In this document: positions 38,143 through 45,935 of the stretch, in pieces
How the letters are laid out: every line of letters begins with the position of its first letter
Position numbering within the stretch: position 1 is the stretch's first letter
Source: Lentilactobacillus kisonensis DSM 19906 = JCM 15041
GTDB taxonomy: Bacteria; Bacillota; Bacilli; Lactobacillales; Lactobacillaceae
Direction: 5' to 3'
Assembly (NCBI RefSeq): GCF_001434135.1
Contig: NZ_AZEB01000021.1
Span: 561 to 53,438, forward strand
DNA: 52,878 bases
Notes under the pieces: model-generated
The model's input: the letters and a program-made list of their open reading frames with translations, nothing else
Told to the model about the DNA's origin: nothing
Databases searched by the model: none
Program-made: the position numbers and the translations under genes

Positions 38143-38841
38143 TAATACTTTCGAAACTTCCCTGGCTAATTCACGGGTATAATACCGTGCTCCGGTTAAG
38201 TCAACGTGAACGCGATCACTGGCAAACCAACTAGCATGCCCGCTACTTGCCTGATACCAGTTAACCACGTGCACGTTAGCATGCTTCTTAGCATTCCTGG
38301 CGATCAAACGGTTAGTTGTTCCCTGCCAATGTCTCGGCACCCGGGTATTGATCCAAAAAAGTTGCCGTTTGTTGCCAACGGTTTTTAATACGGCATTAAT
38401 GTCACCTTGAGTCGGCGGTCCGTTGGTTCCCAAATTAATCACGACATACTTGCGCAGATGACCATGGGCTTTTAAATCACGAACAATCTTCGGTAATGAA
38501 TAAAATTGTCTGCCAACGGAGCCACTAACTGCACTGTGGCGAAATACCTGTTTGATATTTGGCTTAACATCTAACATTACTGAATCACCTATTGCCGTAA
38601 TAGGTGTTTTAGAAGCAGTCCTCGTCTGTTGTTTTGTCAAACGATATTGATGGGCAACTCGCTGCTCACGCTTGGTTAAATGAATTTTGGGCGACTCCTG
38701 GTGCTTTGAATTCGCAGCAGCATCAACATGGACCTGGCGATTTGGGGCGCTAACTAGCACAATGGCTAATAAAGTCATCGCAGCAACGGCAATAATCCCC
38801 GAAATAACCGTTCTTAATTGTAGCTGATTCTTTTTTGGCAT
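38137..38841 (-). CDS. Membrane-anchored SGNH-fold acyltransferase/esterase
   Basis: A 234-residue protein with one N-terminal membrane segment (about residues 12-31) and an extracytoplasmic SGNH domain: block I ITAIGDSVML (Ser87), block III INLGTNGPP (Asn140) and block V ASDRVHVDLTG (Asp209, His212). The domain matches the C-terminal extracellular part of OatA-type peptidoglycan O-acetyltransferases, but the multi-pass AT3 domain normally fused to it is absent. It may be an esterase or partner with a separate membrane acyltransferase. It appears monocistronic. Confidence 0.85.
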   Translation of the reverse strand: MPKKNQLQLRTVISGIIAVAAMTLLAIVLVSAPNRQVHVDAAANSKHQESPKIHLTKREQRVAHQYRLTKQQTRTASKTPITAIGDSVMLDVKPNIKQVFRHSAVSGSVGRQFYSLPKIVRDLKAHGHLRKYVVINLGTNGPPTQGDINAVLKTVGNKRQLFWINTRVPRHWQGTTNRLIARNAKKHANVHVVNWYQASSGHASWFASDRVHVDLTGARYYTRELAREVSKVLN

Positions 38842-39020
38842 TTATACTCCTCATCATAACTCGTTGTATCAATTCAAACTAAGAATTATCATACAAGAAA
38901 GGATTCGTTTGGTAAATCATTTTTTGCCCAAATGAGTAGAAAGCTAATCATAGATAAATGTGATTTATCAGTCTGAGGTGCGCTTCGAACATGTTCAAAA
39001 CTAATTTCTTAGCTACATAG

Positions 39021-39155
39021 GATTAGGACCGCTCTGAGAAGCAGATGCTTGTCTTGAAATATAATGGCACTCCTCCAAAATTCAACCCCGGATTCTGGAG
39101 GAGTGCCATTATATTATCGCATCTAACCGCTTCTAACCGCTTCTCTCCGCTCACC
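39021..39155 (-). repeat. Hairpin repeat element, copy 9 (stem fully replaced)
   Basis: Reverse orientation, GATTAGGACCGCTCTGAGAAGC..TTCTCTCCGCTCACC. The inner stem TATAATGGCACTCCTCC pairs perfectly with GGAGGAGTGCCATTATA and shares nothing with other copies. TCTAACCGCT is duplicated. The cydC stop codon (39151-39153) is inside its AGTGAGCGG-like end. The remaining 38842-39020 stretch holds no recognisable gene. Confidence 0.85.
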
Positions 39156-40890
39156 TTCCTCTGTCCAAATCATACAGCTGCCTAAACCTCGGCTCCTGCT
39201 TATATAATTCCTGTGGGCTGCCTTGCATATCAAACCGGCCATTTTCCATAAACCGAACTTGGTCAACGTGATTAATCCCAGCTAGATGATGAGTTACCCA
39301 AATAATGGTTTTATCCTGAAGCAACGCAAATACCCGGTCTAGCAATTTCTTTTCCGTAATCGGATCCAAGCTGACTGTTGGTTCATCCAAAATAATAATT
39401 GGCGCGTCTTGCAACAGAATCCTTGCAAGTGATAATCGCTGCCTTTCCCCACCAGAGAAGCGTTTGCCAGCCTCCTGAACTTCGGTATCATATTGATCTG
39501 GTAGCGATTCAATCAGGTCCTTCAAGCCAACCGCAGCAATCGCCTGTTTGATTTCCTCATCAGTTGCATTGACGTTTCCTAATCTCACGTTATTCATAAC
39601 CGTTGTATCAAATAAATAGGGCTGCTGATCCAAAATACCATACAGCGATGAGCGCACATTTTGAAGTGCCGCAACGCTTTGACCATTAATTTCAATTTTG
39701 CCGGTATTAGGAATCAAGTCCCCCACTAACAATTTTAAGAAGGTACTCTTGCCAGTCCCACTAGGACCCAGTAATGCCACTTTTTCACCCGGATGAATCG
39801 TCATTGAAATATTTTTGACAATGTCCCGGTCGCCATCTGGGTATTTGAACGTCACGTTATCAATATCCAGTTGTTTGAATGACGCCTTTAAAGCAACCTG
39901 TTTAGTGGGGGTGACATTATCTTTATCAAGTTGGTTAACCCGTTCAATTGAGCGGCGATAAACTGGCCACTCTGACGCCCCTTGGCTAATATTTAGAAAC
40001 GGTGATACCGCTGGAAAAATGGCAAGCGCAAAGGCAGCAACCCAATTGGCTAGTGACTTGGTCGCCGTAAATGAATTGGCCGCCCAAACCAGAAGGGTAA
40101 TGGTCGTCAATAACACCATAAATTGGACCAAAAATGACCGCCACCACTGGTAATAGTGATCCTTACGCCGTAATTGGGCAATTTCTTTAATCGGCTTTTT
40201 CTGCAGGTTAATAAAATCGTGATACCGACCTGAAATCAACCAATCGCCAAGTCCAAGAACCTCATCCGTTAAATTGGTATAAAACTGGTGCTGGATTTGA
40301 TGTTGTTGATATTCACGAACACCGTTTGTGGCGACTGACGCTAACGGCAAGATAATCACAATAACCCCCAGCAACAGCAGCATTAATAACCCCACGACCC
40401 AATTCAAAGAGCCAACTCCAATGACGATAAATAGGTATAGTAGCCAGCCGATAACCATCGGGAAAACCGTTCTCAAATAAAGGTTTTCGATATGTTCAAT
40501 ATCATCAGCTAAAATGCTTAGAATATCCCCCGTTTGATGTGACCGCTGAATTGCCGATGCCTTTTTCTCAACCGATTCATAGAGCTTTTTTCGAAAATCA
40601 GAAACAATCTTTAACACCCAGTTATGACTGGTCAGCCGTTCCACGTACCGAAATGACGGCCGCGCAATCCCGAAGGCTCTCGCCAAAACAACCGGGACAT
40701 AGATATAAATAATGCTTGATGGCTGTCTAGCCGCTTCACTAATCAGGTAACCAGAGTTAAACATCAAGGCCCCGCCGGAGAAAAAGGTCATAAATCCCAA
40801 GAATAAGACTAATATTAATAACCCTTTATATTTTCTAAGATAAGGCATCACCCATGTGTCGTTTGCAAACGTCTCTTTTAATCGTTTCAT
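39151..40890 (-). CDS. cydC: Thiol reductant ABC exporter CydC
   Basis: CydDC exports cysteine/glutathione or, by recent structural work, handles heme, and is required to assemble cytochrome bd. The 579-residue half-transporter has a six-helix membrane domain (about residues 20-300) and an ATPase domain with Walker A GPSGTGKSTFLKLL, signature FSGGERQRLSLARIL, Walker B IIILDEPTVSLDP and H-loop WVTHHLAG. Its ATG overlaps the cydD stop. The stop codon lies in the end of hairpin repeat 9. Confidence 0.95.
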   Translation of the reverse strand: MKRLKETFANDTWVMPYLRKYKGLLILVLFLGFMTFFSGGALMFNSGYLISEAARQPSSIIYIYVPVVLARAFGIARPSFRYVERLTSHNWVLKIVSDFRKKLYESVEKKASAIQRSHQTGDILSILADDIEHIENLYLRTVFPMVIGWLLYLFIVIGVGSLNWVVGLLMLLLLGVIVIILPLASVATNGVREYQQHQIQHQFYTNLTDEVLGLGDWLISGRYHDFINLQKKPIKEIAQLRRKDHYYQWWRSFLVQFMVLLTTITLLVWAANSFTATKSLANWVAAFALAIFPAVSPFLNISQGASEWPVYRRSIERVNQLDKDNVTPTKQVALKASFKQLDIDNVTFKYPDGDRDIVKNISMTIHPGEKVALLGPSGTGKSTFLKLLVGDLIPNTGKIEINGQSVAALQNVRSSLYGILDQQPYLFDTTVMNNVRLGNVNATDEEIKQAIAAVGLKDLIESLPDQYDTEVQEAGKRFSGGERQRLSLARILLQDAPIIILDEPTVSLDPITEKKLLDRVFALLQDKTIIWVTHHLAGINHVDQVRFMENGRFDMQGSPQELYKQEPRFRQLYDLDRGR

Positions 40891-42617
40891 AGATCTGATG
40901 CCTCCATTTCTGAACGCAATTTAACATAATCGCCATTTTTGGCAGCGAGCTCATCAGGAGTTCCTTGCTCGACTAACCGGCCGTGATCCATTACTAAAAC
41001 ATAATCCATTTCCCCAATCCAGTGAAGCCGGTGAGTCGCAAAGAAAACTAAGTGATCGTTGAAGACCGGCAAAATATCCTTCTTCAAGGCTGCCTCAGTT
41101 TCAATATCCAAGTGGGCAGTTGGCTCATCAAATAGTAATACTTTTCGGTCAGTATCCAAAAACGCCCGGGCCAAAGCGATCCGTTGTGCTTGCCCACCAC
41201 TAACCGTTCTTGCACCTTCGCCGATCATCGTTTCCAAACCGTCTGGCAATGACTTGATCCAACGCGTTAAACCAGCCCGTTCAGCCGCATCCTTAATCGA
41301 TTGGTCCGTTGCATCGTTAACATAAAACGAAATATTGTCAGCCAACGTTGCGTGGAATAAGTAGGGATTTTGGGGGATATACAAGAAGTTTTGCTGCCAA
41401 GCTGCCTGATCTAAATGAGGTAGCCGCTGACCGTTAATTGCAACCTGATTGGCCTTATCTGGGGAAAGAAAGCCCCCAATTAAATTGATTAGCGTCGATT
41501 TCCCGGACCCAGAAGCACCAATGATGCCAATCTTTTTCATTCCCTTGATAGTTACCGAAATGTCATTTAAGGCAGGCCGCTTGACCTCAGGATAAGTATA
41601 ATTAACGTGATCTAATTCCAATTTAGAGTCCTGGTCCCATTTAAAATCAGGCAACTCTTCACGTTGTTTCATTTCAGGTTGATTAAGAACATCTAGTACG
41701 GCAGTCATAGCGTTCTTCCCATTCAAAGTCGCATGATAGTCGTTAGCAAAATTCCGGATCGGCAAGAAGTACTCAGGGGCAAGGACCAAAATTGTGAGCG
41801 CTGGTAGTAACATGACCTTGCCATCCATCAAATCAAACCCAAGAAAAACCGCCACAACCGCAATTGACAACGTCGTGAAGAAATCGAGGGCAAACGTCGA
41901 AGTTAGTGCAATCCGCAAGGTCGACATCGTTTCTTTTCGATATGATTCACTTACTGAATATACATTGTTGGCGTATCGTTTGGATAAACCTAATTGTTTC
42001 AAAGTTGACAGGCCCCTTAACGTATCCACAAAGTGATTCGATAAATGCTGATAACCCTCGTACTGACGGTCAGCTTTGCTTTGAGCTGCCAAGCCTAAAA
42101 TAACCATGAATAAAATAATGACTGGAAAAATAATAAACAGAAAAATAGCTTGCTCCCAGCGAATGAATAGGATATAAATCAAAATAAGCCAAGGCGTAAT
42201 TGACATGTCTAACATTTTGATAATGACTAGCATCAGGTAAGTTTGGACCTGATCAATCCCTTCCAACGCCATCGTCACAATATTGCCAGTTCCCCGCTTA
42301 TCGATCTCAGCTGGACCGAGGCGAAAAATCTTAGCCATCAAGCTTTCTCGCATATCACCACTCGTTTTTTCGACGAATGGAAACAGCACCCGATTTTGCC
42401 AAACCGTTAATAAATGGCGGCACAAAAAGGCCACCGCAAAAATACAGGTTGGCACCACGATAGAACTAATTGGCTGTAAGTGCCATAAGTTAACAATCGC
42501 AATTGATAAATACCTTGCCTGAACAATAATGGCAACTGCTTGAATAAAGACTAGAACCCCCAGGATCATGACATAACGTCTCATTCCAGGTAAATCAAAC
42601 AATCTTTTATCAATCAA
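40887..42617 (-). CDS. cydD: Thiol reductant ABC exporter CydD
   Basis: Partner of CydC, about 576 residues. An N-terminal six-helix domain is followed by an ATPase with Walker A GASGSGKSTLINLIGG, signature TVSGGQAQRIALARAF, Walker B VLLFDEPTAHLD and H-loop FFATHRLHW. The TTG start at 42617 is preferred because GGAG lies seven bases upstream; an in-frame ATG 24 bases earlier has no ribosome binding site. The 261 bases between it and cydB contain no gene and only weak hairpins. Confidence 0.94.
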   Translation of the reverse strand: MIDKRLFDLPGMRRYVMILGVLVFIQAVAIIVQARYLSIAIVNLWHLQPISSIVVPTCIFAVAFLCRHLLTVWQNRVLFPFVEKTSGDMRESLMAKIFRLGPAEIDKRGTGNIVTMALEGIDQVQTYLMLVIIKMLDMSITPWLILIYILFIRWEQAIFLFIIFPVIILFMVILGLAAQSKADRQYEGYQHLSNHFVDTLRGLSTLKQLGLSKRYANNVYSVSESYRKETMSTLRIALTSTFALDFFTTLSIAVVAVFLGFDLMDGKVMLLPALTILVLAPEYFLPIRNFANDYHATLNGKNAMTAVLDVLNQPEMKQREELPDFKWDQDSKLELDHVNYTYPEVKRPALNDISVTIKGMKKIGIIGASGSGKSTLINLIGGFLSPDKANQVAINGQRLPHLDQAAWQQNFLYIPQNPYLFHATLADNISFYVNDATDQSIKDAAERAGLTRWIKSLPDGLETMIGEGARTVSGGQAQRIALARAFLDTDRKVLLFDEPTAHLDIETEAALKKDILPVFNDHLVFFATHRLHWIGEMDYVLVMDHGRLVEQGTPDELAAKNGDYVKLRSEMEASDL

Positions 42618-42878
42618 AGTTACACTCCCCCAAACTTGCATCGTATTACCTTTAGTATAGATAAAAATTGCGCACAATGATATATGGAATTGCCGAAAAT
42701 AACTAAAAATAAGTAGGACTTATTAACGATTCAGCAGCCACAGTTTAAGCAACCGCCTATCCCAATAACGTCATTAAAAAGCACGCCATCTAAACAAATA
42801 GAGTCACCATTCAAAAAGCTGAATGATAACCCTATTAATAGAATTAAAAATTTCAAATATCTAGTTACTTGTTACACC

Positions 42879-43892
42879 TTACTGTTCAACAGTTCGTGGT
42901 GACTTCAGGCGCTTATAAAATACCCAATAGCTCCAGATGAAGTAAATCAAAACAATTGGTAAAATCGTAAACGTTAAAATCGTCATGAGATGCAACGTGT
43001 ATGGTGAACTTGAAGCATTTTTAATTAAGATTGAATGAGCACTATTATTCGCAATCATAACCCGCGGGAATAACCCGTTAAAGATCAGAACAACGACACT
43101 GATTAATGAAAGTCCACTAGCGATGAACGATGCCCAATCATGCTTAGCCTGGGCACCCCACCATGCAGCTAAGGTAAAGATAACCAACGCAATTAGAATT
43201 GACCACGTTGAAACTGGTTTCTTAGCAAAGAAATCAGTGGTTAAGTAAAGCAACACAACGAAGACAACTTCCCCGGCAAGCAATACCGGATAAAGCACCT
43301 TACTCCATTTTTGAGCACGATCACGGAGTTCGCCGGATGTCTTTAACCGTAAGAAGTTGAGCCCGTGAATGAAACAAAGTAGTGAGACAGCTACCCCACC
43401 AACAATTGAGAACCAGTTAACGTAATCGGTAAAGCCGCCGAAAATATTACCATTGGCATCAATTGGCATCCCTTGGATCATACTGACAAACATCATGCCA
43501 AATAGAAAGGCTGCGCAGAAACTACCAATCGTTGATGCCCATTCCCAGAAGTTTCGCCAAGTATCCGTTTGCATGTTAGCTCGGAACTCAAACGAAACAC
43601 CCCGGAAAATCAACGCAACTAAAATTAAGAACAACATGATGTAATATCCAGAGAATAGAGATGCGTACCACATTGGGAAGGATGCAAACATCGCACCACC
43701 GGCCGTGATTAACCAAACTTCGTTACCATCCCAGTGAGGACCAATTGTCTGAATGACAACATCCCGTTCATCTCGATTCTTAGCAAAGAACCGAACGGCC
43801 ATGCCAATGCCAAAGTCAAAGCCTTCTAGGAAGAAGAACCCACTGAATAGGACACCAATCAACAGAAACCAAAGTAATTGCAGATTAGTCAT
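42879..43892 (-). CDS. cydB: Cytochrome bd ubiquinol/menaquinol oxidase subunit II
   Basis: CydB is the structural partner of CydA in the bd-type quinol oxidase. The protein of about 337 residues has eight to nine membrane helices and the family start NLQLLWFLLIGVLFSGFFFLEGFDFGIGM (read in two parts), plus IGPHWDGNEVWLITAGGAMF and FRGVSFEFR. The ATG at 43892 overlaps the cydA stop and has GGGGCGG upstream; an in-frame start 21 bases earlier is less likely. Confidence 0.95.
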   Translation of the reverse strand: MTNLQLLWFLLIGVLFSGFFFLEGFDFGIGMAVRFFAKNRDERDVVIQTIGPHWDGNEVWLITAGGAMFASFPMWYASLFSGYYIMLFLILVALIFRGVSFEFRANMQTDTWRNFWEWASTIGSFCAAFLFGMMFVSMIQGMPIDANGNIFGGFTDYVNWFSIVGGVAVSLLCFIHGLNFLRLKTSGELRDRAQKWSKVLYPVLLAGEVVFVVLLYLTTDFFAKKPVSTWSILIALVIFTLAAWWGAQAKHDWASFIASGLSLISVVVLIFNGLFPRVMIANNSAHSILIKNASSSPYTLHLMTILTFTILPIVLIYFIWSYWVFYKRLKSPRTVEQ

Positions 43893-45336
43893 TATGAGCC
43901 GCCCCCATTTCATAAGGATCTACTTTAGACGATTCTTCCGTCTTAGATGAATATCCGTCCGTTGTAACAGAATCCGGACCTTGCTTGAGTACTCGGTGAC
44001 TCAAAATAATCATGACGGCCCCTAACGATGCGAATATCAAGAAGTATACAATATTCGTAAACAAGAGACTCGCGACGGTAGATGTTGGCGAAACGGCGTC
44101 AGCAATGGTCAAAAGGCCATAGACGACCCATGGATAACGACCAAATTCAGTGACAAACCAGCCACAAGTGTTAACGATAAATGGTAGCCAAACCATCAAT
44201 CCCATTAGATATAGGAACCAACGTTGCCTCATAATGCTTTGCGACTTCATTCGGTTGAACCACAGCCCAACGATTGCAACTAAACCGAATAGACCGGCTG
44301 AAATTGCCATAATTCTGAAGCTCCAGAATAAAGTTCTGGTTGGAACATAGTAATTTCGAGTTTCACCGTTCTTATTGTACTTAGCCTTTAATTCCTTGTT
44401 CACTTGTTCTTGACCCTTAAACGTCCCATTCAAACTATGGTGACCAAGAATGTTTAAGACATAAGGAATTTCAATTGACCAAGTCTTTTGGTGGTTCTTA
44501 ATTCCCTGAGCAGCTGACCAATCACCTTTATTGGTGGAATTTTTGTAAATCCCTTCCATTGCGGCAAATTTCATTGGTTGGTTATTGATCAAGTAACGCG
44601 TTTGCGTGTCACCGGACCAAACTGAACCCATGCAGGCAATTAAGCCAATGATCAACGATACCTTCATCGACTTGCGATAAAAGTGTTCGTGATCCTTCTT
44701 AAGTAACCGCCATGCCGAACAACCAGCTACAACAAATGCTGCTGTTAAGAATGCACCAAAGATAACGTGTGGAAATTCATTCCATAATTGACGGTTCATA
44801 ATAACGGCAGAAAAGCTGGTCATTTCGACCTTATGCTGTGCTGCGTTCATTGCGTACCCAACTGGATTCTGCATGAAACTATTTGCAGCCAAAATCCAAA
44901 GAGCTGAAAGCGTCGATCCAAACGCAGTTAACCAAATAAACAAACAGTGAATTCCTTTATTGAATCGATCCCAGGTAAACATCCACAAACCAATAAATGT
45001 CGACTCCAAGAAGAAGGCCGCCAAAGCTTCAATGGCAAGTGGTGCACCAAAGATATCCCCCATAAATCGTGAATAATCAGACCAATTCATACCAAACTGG
45101 AATTCCTGAATAATCCCAGTAACAACCCCGACAGCAAAGCTATACAGGAAGATCTTCCCCCAGAACTTCGCCATGTCTTTGTAGGTATCATCTTTCTTGA
45201 TAACGTAAACTGTTTCCATAATTGCAACGATAAATGCTAAACCAATCGAAAACGGCACGAAGAAGAAATGAAAAACCGTGGTCATCGCAAATTGAAACCG
45301 CGATAGCCCCAACATCGAAAGACCAATACTCAACAT
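43885..45336 (-). CDS. cydA: Cytochrome bd oxidase subunit I
   Basis: CydA holds hemes b558, b595 and d and oxidises quinol with oxygen. The 483-residue protein has LSRFQFAMTTVFHFFFVPFSIG with the conserved heme-ligand His23, a short Q-loop, and WFVTEFGRYPWVVYGLLTIADAVSP. GGGGGG precedes the ATG. As lactobacilli generally do not make heme, activity would depend on imported heme. The operon is cydA-cydB-cydD-cydC. Confidence 0.97.
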   Translation of the reverse strand: MLSIGLSMLGLSRFQFAMTTVFHFFFVPFSIGLAFIVAIMETVYVIKKDDTYKDMAKFWGKIFLYSFAVGVVTGIIQEFQFGMNWSDYSRFMGDIFGAPLAIEALAAFFLESTFIGLWMFTWDRFNKGIHCLFIWLTAFGSTLSALWILAANSFMQNPVGYAMNAAQHKVEMTSFSAVIMNRQLWNEFPHVIFGAFLTAAFVVAGCSAWRLLKKDHEHFYRKSMKVSLIIGLIACMGSVWSGDTQTRYLINNQPMKFAAMEGIYKNSTNKGDWSAAQGIKNHQKTWSIEIPYVLNILGHHSLNGTFKGQEQVNKELKAKYNKNGETRNYYVPTRTLFWSFRIMAISAGLFGLVAIVGLWFNRMKSQSIMRQRWFLYLMGLMVWLPFIVNTCGWFVTEFGRYPWVVYGLLTIADAVSPTSTVASLLFTNIVYFLIFASLGAVMIILSHRVLKQGPDSVTTDGYSSKTEESSKVDPYEMGAAHND

Positions 45337-45386
45337 TTAATATTCCCCCCTTGCTAAGAAATAATGAGTTCTCCTCATACACCTAC

Positions 45387-45415
45387 ATTGTATATAGAAA
45401 CCGTTTAATATTCAA
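45387..45415 (-). promoter_or_regulatory. cydA promoter with an internal cre-like site
   Basis: On the minus strand -35 TTGAAT (45415-45410), exactly 17 bases, -10 TACAAT (45392-45387). The spacer contains ATTAAACGGTTTCT (45409-45396), which keeps the AAxCGxT core of catabolite-responsive elements with mismatches at the ends. CcpA control is plausible. Confidence 0.55.
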
Positions 45416-45488
45416 ACTTTAATTGCATTTAATTATCAATTGTTGCTTATATTTCATCAACCCTATAAATACAATTGCGGCGAGCCAA

Positions 45489-45502
45489 TGAAAGCGATGT
45501 CT
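45489..45502 (+). promoter_or_regulatory. Candidate cre site between cydA and ndh
   Basis: TGAAAGCGATGTCT matches the CcpA consensus TGWAANCGNTNWCA except for the last base. It lies 150 bases upstream of cydA. The rest of 45423-45660 is AT-rich with no gene. Confidence 0.4.
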
Positions 45503-45660
45503 AATCGTTTATAACAGCTCCTTAATTTATAAGTATGGCTTCATTGTCGTAATTTGCAATGGCTTTCATTAGACAATTTATACCAGCACTCTTATACTAA
45601 TGGTGATAAGAATCGTTTATGCTATCATTCATTATATGTATATTTAAGCAATCTTATCAG

Positions 45661-45785
45661 GATTAGGACAGCTGCGCAAAGCAGAAACTTCCACATAAGC
45701 ACCTCTGACAAAAATCCCTAAAAACCAGGGATTTCTGTCAGAGGAGACTTATGCTCCAGTTTCTAACCGCTTTGCTCTGCTCACT
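45661..45785 (-). repeat. Hairpin repeat element, copy 10 (tandem with copy 11)
   Basis: GATTAGGACAGCTGCGCAAAGC..GCTTTGCTCTGCTCACT. Inner stem CCTCTGACAAAAATCCCT / AGGGATTTCTGTCAGAGG. Nearly identical in inner sequence to copy 4, which lies 22 kb away in the other orientation. Confidence 0.9.
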
Positions 45786-45788
45786 GTT

Positions 45789-45910
45789 ATTAGGACAGCT
45801 GCACAAAGCAGAAATCTGCGCGTAAGCACCTATCGAAAAAATTCCAAGCCCGGGAATTTCCTCGATAGGAGACTTACACTCCGATTTCTAGCCGCTTTGC
45901 TCTGCTCACT
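45789..45910 (-). repeat. Hairpin repeat element, copy 11 (directly upstream of ndh)
   Basis: ATTAGGACAGCTGCACAAAGC..GCTTTGCTCTGCTCACT. Inner stem CCTATCGAAAAAATTCC / GGAATTTCCTCGATAGG, middle stem TGCGCGTAAG / CTTACACTCC. It ends 25 bases before the ndh ATG, so it would form in the leader of ndh mRNA unless transcription starts inside it. Confidence 0.9.
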
Positions 45911-45935
45911 GTTTACTAAGGGGGAGGAATATTTC

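Noticed and set aside
42618-42878. Intergenic space between cydB and cydD, searched for a terminator or promoter
   Set aside because: Only a weak ATTCA/TGAAT hairpin without a T-run was found; no feature called.
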